The notes beneath the pieces are model-generated. The model saw only the letters and a list, made by a program, of their open reading frames with translations, was not told the origin of the DNA and did not search any database. Below are positions 17,291-25,605 of a DNA stretch of 35,811 nt, piece by piece. Source of the DNA: Microcaldota archaeon (GTDB lineage Archaea; Micrarchaeota; Micrarchaeia; Micrarchaeales; Micrarchaeaceae); contig DAHXLY010000023.1 in assembly GCA_027365735.1 (NCBI GenBank), forward strand, positions 1-35,811. Reading direction: 5' to 3'. The position numbers were made by a program, and so were the translations under genes. The stretch's first letter is position 1. Each line of letters begins with the position of its first letter.

Positions 17291-18412
17291 TCACAGCGAC
17301 TTAGGTATCAGCGTCTCCAACGGCCCCGTGCTCATCTTTTCATTCTCTTCTTCGAGCGTCTCGTAAGCCACCCTTGAATATGCCAGCGAGATGAGTGCGG
17401 AGAACGACAGTACCGCTACGGCCGCCAGATAAGGTTGCTGTGTGTTGAGGAACTCGTAGCTGAACAGCAACACCGTTAACAGCCCGACGAGAGTGCTGAA
17501 CCTGAAGCTTATGCGAGTGCTGGCGATGACTAATATCGCATTGACGAATGAGAGCAGCGCCAGGATTGACTCCGCAAACAGAATTTCTGTTTGTGCGCCG
17601 ATATTTGAAAGGAATACGCGGAGCCCGCTCTGTGCCATTGCGATGAATACCGTGTGTATCTGGCCGTAGTTGTAGTAGACGACTATCAGGAACACGAACA
17701 TGAAGAACACCGCGGATATGAGGCTGAGGCGGCTGTACCTGACCACTTCCGCGGTCCTCATTTCCTGTGGGACCTTATCTATGTCATCGAGGCAGTAGTA
17801 TGTGCCGTCGTGCTCGATAATGTCCTCATAACAAAAAGGTCTCTTGCAGTAGTCGCAGATTGCGTACCCCTTCCTCCACGGATGAAGCTCGCACGCCATG
17901 TGCTCCGCGATCTTTTTAGATTCCTTCCTGCTGAGCTTTTTCTCCGGCTTAATAACAGAGTAGCCGATCGTGGCCTCCTCAGCAGCCTCCGCATCGATTC
18001 CGTAAACGTTCATTTCAACCTGCGGCGGTTCAGCGATTATCTTCGCCACCTTTGCTATGCTCTCGGGGCTTACGGCTGGCGCTGGCGGCGCGGGCTCTGG
18101 ATTTTGCATCTGCGGCTGTACCTCTCCCCCAGGCGATACTATAGGTTTAGCTTTTGCCCTCTGCTGGACATGTCGAGGTTGTGGTTGGGGCTTTGGTCGG
18201 GGTTGAGGCTGCTGGACGACCTGCGGTTTTGATTGTTGCTGCGGAAATGCCATTAGTTTAGGAGTTGTCTGTGGTTGGACCGGAGGTGCCTCCACATTTG
18301 CCGGCTGCGGCGCGGGCGGCGCTGCCTGCGGCTGGAGCTGTTTCTTCTTCTTGGCACCAGACTTCTCCCCCCTCGCCCTGAAGATAAGGAGGTCGTCCGG
18401 GCTCATCACCAT
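17291..18412 (-). CDS. Pro/Gln-rich, zinc-finger (B-box-like) multi-pass membrane protein, uncharacterised
   Basis: Long P/Q-rich N-terminus, then CELHPWRKGYAICDYCKRPFCYEDIIEHDGTYYCLDDI, then about four TM segments. Confidence 0.75.
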   Translation of the reverse strand: MVMSPDDLLIFRARGEKSGAKKKKQLQPQAAPPAPQPANVEAPPVQPQTTPKLMAFPQQQSKPQVVQQPQPRPKPQPQPRHVQQRAKAKPIVSPGGEVQPQMQNPEPAPPAPAVSPESIAKVAKIIAEPPQVEMNVYGIDAEAAEEATIGYSVIKPEKKLSRKESKKIAEHMACELHPWRKGYAICDYCKRPFCYEDIIEHDGTYYCLDDIDKVPQEMRTAEVVRYSRLSLISAVFFMFVFLIVVYYNYGQIHTVFIAMAQSGLRVFLSNIGAQTEILFAESILALLSFVNAILVIASTRISFRFSTLVGLLTVLLFSYEFLNTQQPYLAAVAVLSFSALISLAYSRVAYETLEEENEKMSTGPLETLIPKSL

Positions 18413-18416
18413 AGAA

Positions 18417-18677
18417 TCACGGCTTCGGGCCTTGCGGGTTGAATGCGGGCCGGTTTGCGTCGCGGATTGCCTGTGCCTTCTTCTTCTCGAAGATTCCCCT
18501 GTGCTTTGCGCAGCTTATGCAGTACCAGATCTTCCGCCTCTCGAAGAAACGGACGTCGTTGGTGTTCTGCATCCCAGTGTTGAAGCTTATCGCCTTCTCG
18601 AACTGGACCCCTTTGTTCCTGGGGACTTTCCTTCCGCATTGGTCGCACACGACCTGGGTTTCTGATCCTCTTGACAA
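18417..18677 (-). CDS. S26e-like ribosomal protein (zinc-binding), TTG start
   Basis: VVCDQCGRKVPRNKGV ... IWYCISCAKHRGI resembles the S26e CxxCxRxVPxxKA ... YCxSCAxH signature. SD AGGTG upstream of TTG (18675-18677). Confidence 0.65.
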   Translation of the reverse strand: MSRGSETQVVCDQCGRKVPRNKGVQFEKAISFNTGMQNTNDVRFFERRKIWYCISCAKHRGIFEKKKAQAIRDANRPAFNPQGPKP

Positions 18678-18734
18678 AATTACACCTCTGTATTATAGGG
18701 TTTGTGCCCTAAGCATATATAAGCGTTGGGGACG

Positions 18735-18749
18735 GGTATTAATAGCTTT
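18735..18749 (+). promoter_or_regulatory. GGTATTAATAGCTTT, candidate core promoter element
   Basis: Identical 15-mer recurs at 20203-20217. Each copy lies about 25-35 nt upstream of the ATG of a plus-strand gene. Confidence 0.45.
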
Positions 18750-18772
18750 CTTCCCGATATCTAGCGACACAC

Positions 18773-20179
18773 ATGACCAATCTAAGGCTCCAGAGTGCTG
18801 TGGAATACCTAACCACCTATGGGTGGGCTATAATCCTTGTTGCTGTAATACTAGCTGCACTTTATCAATTAGGATTCTTTAGTGGTACAAATTTCATAAC
18901 AACATCATGCATAGCAGAGTCCGGGTTCAACTGCCAGCAGCCGGTTATGAATATCACTGGTTATGTGGAATTTAATCTCGGCCAAATCAGTAATGGAACC
19001 ATAACTGTTACTGGAGTGGCGTGTACAAACACTACTGCAAATCCAACCTTTACCGGTGTATTCGCCAATGGTTCTTCTACCGGTCTGTTGCAGCCTGAAC
19101 AAACCTCTTCAATGGTCGTTCAGTGCCCAGGCATTGGCAGTTCCGGAAAGATCGGTTCATCATTTAGGGGCTACATATGGATTCAATATACCTCTAATGG
19201 CCAGAGCGGTCTGATTGCTCAGATTGCGGTACTTTCTGCAGTTGCAACAACCCCTTCCGCTTTTTTACCTACAGCCGGCACCATCTATTGTGTAGGGGCA
19301 ACAACTGCGCCTTATGGCCTGAGCTATTATGCAGCAATATCTGCTGGTAATGTGAAAACCTGGAAATCAACAACAAGTTTTCCAATAACGCCGGATACCG
19401 CAGGATGCTCCATCTACAACGGTGATATATTCTGTTTTGGCGACCAGGCTTCTGCGCCAAAAAATGTTGTCTACTATGCTCCGATTTCTAGCAGTGGTAT
19501 AGGCACGTGGGTATTTGCCGGGAACTTTCTGAATCCCGGTGGCAGTTGTGAGATTTTAGGTGGCTATATATATTGCGAGGGTCAGTTTGGTGCAACACCC
19601 TCTAATGTACTTTATTCTGCGCAGATTAACAACAATGAGATAGGTTCGTGGTCATACGTGGGAAATGCACCAAATATTTTCGTTAACGGCATACCTGAGG
19701 TTCCATGCACTACATATTCTGGCAGTGATGTTTATTGCCTCTCTAGTTTTTTGGGCCCGTCTTACAATGGGGCTTACTATTCACCAATAAGCTCCGGAAC
19801 TTTTGGATCATGGTCACCGATAGATCTGCCAGCGGAGGGTACTGGAATAATGAGTTTTAACATCTATGGTGGATATATCTATGTGACTGGAGTATCACAG
19901 GAATACTATGCACCAATTTCAAGCACTGGCATTGGGACATGGACGCATGAAGGGGCATATCCGCTTGATTTGCGATATTCTGGTTGTGTTACATACCAAG
20001 GTTATCTGTATTGTGTGGGTACCCAGTATGGCGATACAAAAAACATCTACACTGCACCAATTTCCGCTGCAGGAATAGGCTCATGGCAAGCACAGGCTGA
20101 CTATCCGATAGCCTTTTATGACATTGGAGGGTGTGCCGTAAGCGGTGAAACGGGCGGATTGTGGAGTACCGGGACCTAA
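18773..20179 (+). CDS. Class III signal peptide (archaeal pilin-like) protein with C-terminal Kelch-like/beta-propeller domain
   Basis: N-terminus LRLQSAVEYLTTYGWAIILVAVILAALYQLGFF; C-terminal repeats with YYAPISS.GIGTW and GC....GYIYCVG matching the 4880..6037 protein. Confidence 0.85.
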   Translation: MTNLRLQSAVEYLTTYGWAIILVAVILAALYQLGFFSGTNFITTSCIAESGFNCQQPVMNITGYVEFNLGQISNGTITVTGVACTNTTANPTFTGVFANGSSTGLLQPEQTSSMVVQCPGIGSSGKIGSSFRGYIWIQYTSNGQSGLIAQIAVLSAVATTPSAFLPTAGTIYCVGATTAPYGLSYYAAISAGNVKTWKSTTSFPITPDTAGCSIYNGDIFCFGDQASAPKNVVYYAPISSSGIGTWVFAGNFLNPGGSCEILGGYIYCEGQFGATPSNVLYSAQINNNEIGSWSYVGNAPNIFVNGIPEVPCTTYSGSDVYCLSSFLGPSYNGAYYSPISSGTFGSWSPIDLPAEGTGIMSFNIYGGYIYVTGVSQEYYAPISSTGIGTWTHEGAYPLDLRYSGCVTYQGYLYCVGTQYGDTKNIYTAPISAAGIGSWQAQADYPIAFYDIGGCAVSGETGGLWSTGT

Positions 20180-20202
20180 AAGCATAATACACCGCTTAAG
20201 CA

Positions 20203-20217
20203 GGTATTAATAGCTTT
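20203..20217 (+). promoter_or_regulatory. GGTATTAATAGCTTT, second copy of candidate promoter element
   Basis: Exact match to 18735-18749; upstream of 20251..20883. Confidence 0.45.
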
Positions 20218-20250
20218 TTCCACCAGTTTATACTGTAAAACGGTGTTTTC

Positions 20251-20883
20251 ATGAGGGTATACATTATCAGCGACAATATTGATTACGGCATAGCTGCATC
20301 CAACATGCTCTCCGGAGGGGGGAGCAGCGTGATAATAAGTGAGCTCAGGAGCAACGACGTCAAAGATCTACTGACTGACCTGAAGGGCAGCGCTGGGTCG
20401 TATGACATGACCGTTATGATATGCACCAACGCGCGCGACAACGCCATCTCGGCGAACAAGCTCCCGGGCGTCAGGGCGGTCGTATGCAAGGACTATGAGG
20501 ACGCGAGCGAGGCGGTCGCAAACACGCGCGCGAATGTGGTGGTGGTAGATTCAACAAAGCTCACGAAGAAGGCCCTGTCCGATATAGCTAGCGGTCTGCT
20601 TGAACAGCAGGCTCCCGCTCCGGCCGCAACCCCTGCACGCGCAAGGGCCAAGGCACCAACCCAGCCTGCTCCCATGCCGCCGCAGCAGATGCAGGGCCAT
20701 GGTTCGTTGTTGTCGAGCATAAAGCAGGACATATCCAAGGGGGTCAGCAGCATAAGGAAACCCTCGGTGCCGCAGGCGAGCCAGGGCCAGGCCGGGTCTG
20801 GGCTGCTGTCCGACATAAAGAAGAAGGGAGCGAAGAAGGCGATCCAGGACGCGCTCGGCCTCGGCGACGACCAGGGACAATAA
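20251..20883 (+). CDS. RpiB/LacA/LacB-fold protein with Ala/Pro/Gln-rich C-terminal tail
   Basis: MRVYIISDNIDYGIAASNML..., YDMTVMICTNARDNAISANKLPGVRAVVCKDYEDASEAVANTRANVVVV parallels the RpiB core ([23 protein letters not shown]...ANVL), followed by a low-complexity tail. Confidence 0.7.
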   Translation: MRVYIISDNIDYGIAASNMLSGGGSSVIISELRSNDVKDLLTDLKGSAGSYDMTVMICTNARDNAISANKLPGVRAVVCKDYEDASEAVANTRANVVVVDSTKLTKKALSDIASGLLEQQAPAPAATPARARAKAPTQPAPMPPQQMQGHGSLLSSIKQDISKGVSSIRKPSVPQASQGQAGSGLLSDIKKKGAKKAIQDALGLGDDQGQ

Positions 20884-21203
20884 TGTACACGAGCTGCGAT
20901 GAGGTTTTCAAGCTCACTATCCCCGCTGTGCGAATATCCGTTGCGAAGGTCCTGAAGCGGAAGTACGGTATGAACCAGCTCGAGATTGCGCGCGCATTAG
21001 GGATAACACAGGCCGCCGCGAGCAAATATCTCAGTGGCAGGCACTCGGCAAAAATAATAAAGCTGGAGAAACTAATCCACTCAAAAAAGCTTGACGACCA
21101 AGTTGCTACTGAGATAAAAAAGGACAGAAGGTCCGCATCAAAGAGGTTCGATGAGCTTGCATCGAGCGGTTTCCTGGTCAGCAACGCGATGAAGATCCTG
21201 TGA
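20883..21203 (+). CDS. Predicted HTH transcriptional regulator (XRE-like)
   Basis: GMNQLEIARALGITQAAASKYLSGRHSAKI helix-turn-helix; start overlaps the previous stop (TAATG). Confidence 0.85.
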   Translation: MYTSCDEVFKLTIPAVRISVAKVLKRKYGMNQLEIARALGITQAAASKYLSGRHSAKIIKLEKLIHSKKLDDQVATEIKKDRRSASKRFDELASSGFLVSNAMKIL

Positions 21204-21776
21204 TCATCGCCTATTTCTGAAAGAGAGTATCTCGCTCCCCGCGGTTTCGATCTGTATCCTCGCCACATCCTGCTTCTTCCTAAACCCTCCAAGCACCGCT
21301 TCAGCGAAACGCAGGCTGCGCGTGCTGTCGTATATCGCCTTCATGGTATCTAGATAAAACTCCGCCTCCTTAATTTTCTCCGCCCTGAGCGATTCGAGTA
21401 TCTCCCTCTTCAGCTCCCCAACCACATCCATCAGCCCCATGAGGTAGCCCTCTTCATCCACTCCAGTTTCCTTGAGCGGCGGGATTATTTTCTTTGTCTT
21501 TATCCCGTGGAAGATGAAAGCCTCCGCGTATTCCTGATAAGCCTGCGATGTGTTGTACTTGAACCGTGCATCGATTTTGTTGAGCTGTTTTATCATTTCA
21601 CCCATGGCAGTCAGTTTTTCGCCCGCCCTTTCGACTTCGTTGTTGTGCATGAGCGTTATCGTCTGCCCTGCCTCCCTAATTATCTCCCTGTTCGCCTGCA
21701 TTACCCTGTCAAAGTCCTCCTGCTTCTTTGCAAGCAGTCTAGATATTTTCTCGACATCCGGTTCTAGTTCTTTCAT
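21204..21776 (-). CDS. Translin family RNA/DNA-binding protein
   Basis: DVVGELKREILESLRAEKIKEAEFYLDTMKAIYDSTRSLRFAEAVLGGFRKKQDVARIQIE is characteristic of archaeal translin. Start set at MKELEPD (21776), which removes the overlap with the upstream gene; the ORF itself extends to 21860. Confidence 0.87.
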   Translation of the reverse strand: MKELEPDVEKISRLLAKKQEDFDRVMQANREIIREAGQTITLMHNNEVERAGEKLTAMGEMIKQLNKIDARFKYNTSQAYQEYAEAFIFHGIKTKKIIPPLKETGVDEEGYLMGLMDVVGELKREILESLRAEKIKEAEFYLDTMKAIYDSTRSLRFAEAVLGGFRKKQDVARIQIETAGSEILSFRNRR

Positions 21777-21780
21777 TCGA

Positions 21781-22665
21781 TCACGACATTCTTTCTTTGT
21801 GAAATAGATATTGGTTTGCATACCCTTGGAAGTTCCCCCACCTATCATCTGCAAGGTCATGTATTTTTCCCATTTTCATCTTCTTACCCTTGAAGTAGAG
21901 GTTCTCCATGCTGCGCTTTATATGAACGTCTATCGGGAATGCATTCAGGTTGCCGTAGCCCATCAGCGCTATGCAGTCGGCTACCTTGTCCCCTACCCCG
22001 TTTATCTCCATGAGCGTTTCCTTCAGTGCCTCGTACTTGCCTGGGTTGAGTTTGTAAAGGTCAAGGTTGTTGGTGCAATACTCGGCAGCATGTTGGATGT
22101 ACTTCGCCCTGAAGCCTGTTCCGCATTTCATTAGGTCCTTGGCGTTGGCGGCAATCAGATTTTCCGGCCGCGGGAAAGATTTTAGCACACCTTTCCCGTC
22201 GGCGGCAGGAATTTCGCTTCCATATGCGTCGATAAGGTTCTTGACTATCAGCCTTATCCTTTTGACGTTGTTGAATTGCGATATTATAAAGCACAAGGTC
22301 GTTTCCCAAGGGTCGTTCAGCGTTACGCGCATGCCTTTGTACTTGTTTATCGCGTCGTTGATGTGGTCATCAGTGCTTATTCTCTTGTAGATTTTGTTCA
22401 GGTCATCTGCGAGCCTGAATCTTCTTGCGACTTCATGCGTTGCAAACTTCACGTCGCTGCTCACAACCATCAGAGTCTTACCTTCGCCAGGCTGGCCCAC
22501 GTTTACCATCCTTCCATCTGCTGTGTAGATTAGACTGTTCGTGTTGCGGTCGTAATCCCCATGGAAGGTCAGCGGGCATCCGCTCTCGAACGTATGCCTG
22601 AGGTCAAAAAGGGGAGAGCTGATTTTTGCTGCCTGCAGTTGTTCGTATATCATTTGCCCTACCAT
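21781..22665 (-). CDS. ogg: 8-oxoguanine DNA glycosylase, HhH-GPD superfamily (OGG1-like)
   Basis: DPWETTLCFIISQFNNVKRI, FRAKYIQHAAEY, LMEINGVGDKVADCIALMGYGNLNAFPIDVHIKR (HhH with catalytic Lys and downstream Asp). Confidence 0.92.
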   Translation of the reverse strand: MVGQMIYEQLQAAKISSPLFDLRHTFESGCPLTFHGDYDRNTNSLIYTADGRMVNVGQPGEGKTLMVVSSDVKFATHEVARRFRLADDLNKIYKRISTDDHINDAINKYKGMRVTLNDPWETTLCFIISQFNNVKRIRLIVKNLIDAYGSEIPAADGKGVLKSFPRPENLIAANAKDLMKCGTGFRAKYIQHAAEYCTNNLDLYKLNPGKYEALKETLMEINGVGDKVADCIALMGYGNLNAFPIDVHIKRSMENLYFKGKKMKMGKIHDLADDRWGNFQGYANQYLFHKERMS

Positions 22666-22716
22666 TGATGAATCAGAAGTTTAGGATATATAAATCCCCT
22701 GTTCCGACACTATACT

Positions 22717-23319
22717 ATGAGGGACTATTACCTTCCTGGCGAGGAAAGGTTTGGTTTTATCACATCGCGGATGTATTTCATTGCCGCGCAATTGCCGCTG
22801 CTAAAGAAGTTTTACAACTTCATCACAGACGACATGCTTAAAACCCGCGCGAAGAGGATCCTTGACGTAGGCACTGGACCCGGTGACATACCGCTCGCTC
22901 TCGCAAGGCTCAGCCGCGTCAAGAGAAAGATATATGCGATAGACCCTTCCAGCGAAATGGTGGGCATTGCAAAATGGCACGCCGGTAGTGACAGTAAGAC
23001 TATTTTTTCGGTCGGGTCAAGCAGGCACGTTCCATTTGCTGGAAAGTTCGATATCATTTTCACATGTGCGTCATACCACCACTGGCAAGACAAGGCTGGC
23101 TCGCTCAAGTATCTAAAGCGCCTTCTTAACAAGGGAGGGGAAATAAGGATATACGAGAGCAACAGGGAAAAGTTGAATTGGCTTGACAGGCATATTGTTG
23201 CGGGGCACACCCTTGACCTGAAGCCGCTCTACAAGACCGCCGGCCATGCAGGACTAAAGATTTCTGGGACACATAGAGCAGGGAGGTACATAAGGGTCTC
23301 GCTGAAGCCTAAGCGCTGA
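22717..23319 (+). CDS. SAM-dependent class I methyltransferase
   Basis: ILDVGTGPGDIPLALARL, AIDPSSEMVGIAK, FDIIFTCASYHHWQD, LKRLLNKGGEIRIYE. Confidence 0.87.
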   Translation: MRDYYLPGEERFGFITSRMYFIAAQLPLLKKFYNFITDDMLKTRAKRILDVGTGPGDIPLALARLSRVKRKIYAIDPSSEMVGIAKWHAGSDSKTIFSVGSSRHVPFAGKFDIIFTCASYHHWQDKAGSLKYLKRLLNKGGEIRIYESNREKLNWLDRHIVAGHTLDLKPLYKTAGHAGLKISGTHRAGRYIRVSLKPKR

Positions 23320-23354
23320 TTTATAAAACCATCAATCGTTATAAGTTTGATTTC

Positions 23355-24056
23355 ATGAGCAAAAAGATGGAGGCGATACATGAGATGCACGCGAAGTCGA
23401 ACTTCCTTTCCGACTTCATCCTCGGAAGCCAGGACGGGCTTGTCAACGTTCTCGGCATAATACTGGGCGTGACTGCCGCGTCCGTTAGCATCCAGATAGT
23501 TTTCATCGCCTCCCTCGCCGCGCTTGTTGCGGAATCAATATCCATGGGGGCGGTTGCCTACACGTCGACCTCTGCAAGGAGGAAACAATACCTGAAGGAA
23601 GTAGAGCGTGAAAAGTTCGAGATGCGCACCATGCCACAGATGGAGCGCGCAGAGGTCAAGGAGATTTTCAGGGAATGGGGATACAAGGGCAGCAAACTGG
23701 AAAAGGTGACGGATGACATCACCTCCAACCCAAAGGCATGGCTTGAGTTCATGATGGCTCATGAATTGAAATTGGCCCCCGTCGCAAAGGGACAGCCGCT
23801 CCGCAGCGGCGTGCTGGTCGGCCTCGCCTCAGTGGTCGGGTCCGCCATACCATTGGTGCCTTTCATATTCACGTCAAACATCCCAACCGGAGTGATGTGG
23901 TCCATCGCCGTCAGCGGCGTTGCCCTGTTCCTTATCGGCGTCTACGAGGCCAAGACCACGGTCGGATCGCTTTGGGCAAGTGGCATTAGGATGGCGATAA
24001 TCGGGCTGGTCGCGGGAATCGGCGGCTATCTTGTCGGAAGATTGCTCGGTGCGTAG
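23355..24056 (+). CDS. VIT1/CCC1 family iron/manganese transporter
   Basis: SDFILGSQDGLVNVLGIILGVTAAS, SISMGAVAYTSTSARRKQY, three TM segments at the C-terminus. Confidence 0.9.
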   Translation: MSKKMEAIHEMHAKSNFLSDFILGSQDGLVNVLGIILGVTAASVSIQIVFIASLAALVAESISMGAVAYTSTSARRKQYLKEVEREKFEMRTMPQMERAEVKEIFREWGYKGSKLEKVTDDITSNPKAWLEFMMAHELKLAPVAKGQPLRSGVLVGLASVVGSAIPLVPFIFTSNIPTGVMWSIAVSGVALFLIGVYEAKTTVGSLWASGIRMAIIGLVAGIGGYLVGRLLGA

Positions 24057-24059
24057 TCC

Positions 24060-25226
24060 ATGAAAGAAGACAAAGCATTCCTTGCGTTTGCCGCACTGAT
24101 GTTCTTCAGCCTGCTTAGTGAAAGGATACTCTTCGTGGTGTTTCCCGTTTACCTGCTGAGCCTGCACTTCAATGCGGAGCAGATAGGCCTCGTTTTCTCG
24201 ATAGCTGGAGCGCTGCTACTTATCACAAGACCGTTCATAGGCCGGCTTTCCGACACGGTGGGCAGGAAGGTGGTCATGTCGTTCGGGCTTGTCACGCAGG
24301 CCGTCGCCGTGTCCGCGTATGCGTTTGCCAACACCTTCCTTGCGTTCTCCATCGTGAAGAGCGTGGAACAAATCAGCGATACCCTGAACGCCTCTGTGGA
24401 CAACGCCCTGCTCGGTGACACCTACAAAAAGGGCGTCCGCGCGAAGGTGATATCAAAGCTCGGCATCTGGTACACGTACGCTCGCCTCATCACAATAATC
24501 ATAGGGTTCATCACGTCGACATACCTCGCCCTGTCGAGCAACTTCTTTGTGGCTGCCCTGGCCGCGCTGCTGTCCCTGTTTGTTGTGAACTTCATGCTCA
24601 GCGAGAAAAACAAGACGTCAGCATCCGTGGAAAAGAGGCCGCCCCTGCTGAAATCGATGCTGGGCTACTCCACTAACTTCAAAAAGATGCTGGTCGTCGG
24701 CTTCCTTTCGGAGAGCGCGTACAACTTCGTTTACGTGCCTGCGTTTTTCGTACTCGCGGTGAACATCGGCATGCAGGCGAGCACGATATTCCTTTACCTT
24801 TTCGTGTCATACGTGATAAACAGCACGATATTCTATTTCCTCGGCAAGAGAAAAGTCAACCTCGGAACTAAGACGGTCTGCATGCTGGGATTCGTCGTGT
24901 ATGGGTTGGCGCTCGCATCATACGCGCTTGCCTCGCAGCAGCTGCAGATCCTCGTGATAATCCCGTTCGTGACGCTTGGATTCTACCTGTACAGGATTGG
25001 AAACCAGAGGATCCTGCTCGACATGACAAAGACCAAGACCCGCGGGGAGCAGGTTGGAATCTACCAGACGTTGGTCAGCCTGTCGGACGTTGTTATACCC
25101 GCTGTGGCGGGGTACATGATAACCGCCGTGTCCATCACCTCCGTTTTCATAACCGGCGGCGCATGCGCGATGGGGGCGGCGCTGGCCATCTATCTGATAA
25201 GGGATGGCGGAGGTGCACGGCGCTGA
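24060..25226 (+). CDS. MFS transporter
   Basis: About 12 hydrophobic segments; GRLSDTVGRKVVM signature loop. Confidence 0.9.
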   Translation: MKEDKAFLAFAALMFFSLLSERILFVVFPVYLLSLHFNAEQIGLVFSIAGALLLITRPFIGRLSDTVGRKVVMSFGLVTQAVAVSAYAFANTFLAFSIVKSVEQISDTLNASVDNALLGDTYKKGVRAKVISKLGIWYTYARLITIIIGFITSTYLALSSNFFVAALAALLSLFVVNFMLSEKNKTSASVEKRPPLLKSMLGYSTNFKKMLVVGFLSESAYNFVYVPAFFVLAVNIGMQASTIFLYLFVSYVINSTIFYFLGKRKVNLGTKTVCMLGFVVYGLALASYALASQQLQILVIIPFVTLGFYLYRIGNQRILLDMTKTKTRGEQVGIYQTLVSLSDVVIPAVAGYMITAVSITSVFITGGACAMGAALAIYLIRDGGGARR

Positions 25227-25320
25227 GCTCAAGTTATTTATACCTTCATCGCCCAAGCCTATCATACAATCCGAAGTATATTCGGAACACAACAAAACAA
25301 CCACAGTACAGGGTGATACA

Positions 25321-25593
25321 ATGTCGGGGGATAACAAGAATCTAGAGGAGTCGATAGGGCACATCGTCAAGAAAATGGACATGCTCATCAGCGACACCTC
25401 CGTTCCAAAGAACGTGCGCAGCGCCGTTGGCGAGGCGCGCACCAAGCTCACAGCCGCGGGGGACTACACCGTCCGGATATCCGGCGCTATCTACAACATA
25501 GATGAGGTGAGCAACGACATCAACCTACCACCACAGGCACGAACGGTAATTTGGAACATCCTCAGCGATCTCGAGTCGCTGAAGGAGCAATGA
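25321..25593 (+). CDS. UPF0147 family protein
   Basis: ISDTSVPKNVRSAVGEARTKL...SGAIYNIDEVSNDINLPPQARTVIWNILSDLESLKEQ. ATG at 25321 preferred over the track's 25204. Confidence 0.88.
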   Translation: MSGDNKNLEESIGHIVKKMDMLISDTSVPKNVRSAVGEARTKLTAAGDYTVRISGAIYNIDEVSNDINLPPQARTVIWNILSDLESLKEQ

Positions 25594-25605
25594 CCGCGTG
25601 CGCGT

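Noticed and set aside
18696-18711. TAGGG-TTTGTG-CCCTA short inverted repeat between S26e-like and class III genes
   Set aside because: Only 5 bp arms in an AT-rich intergenic region; too short to support a claim.
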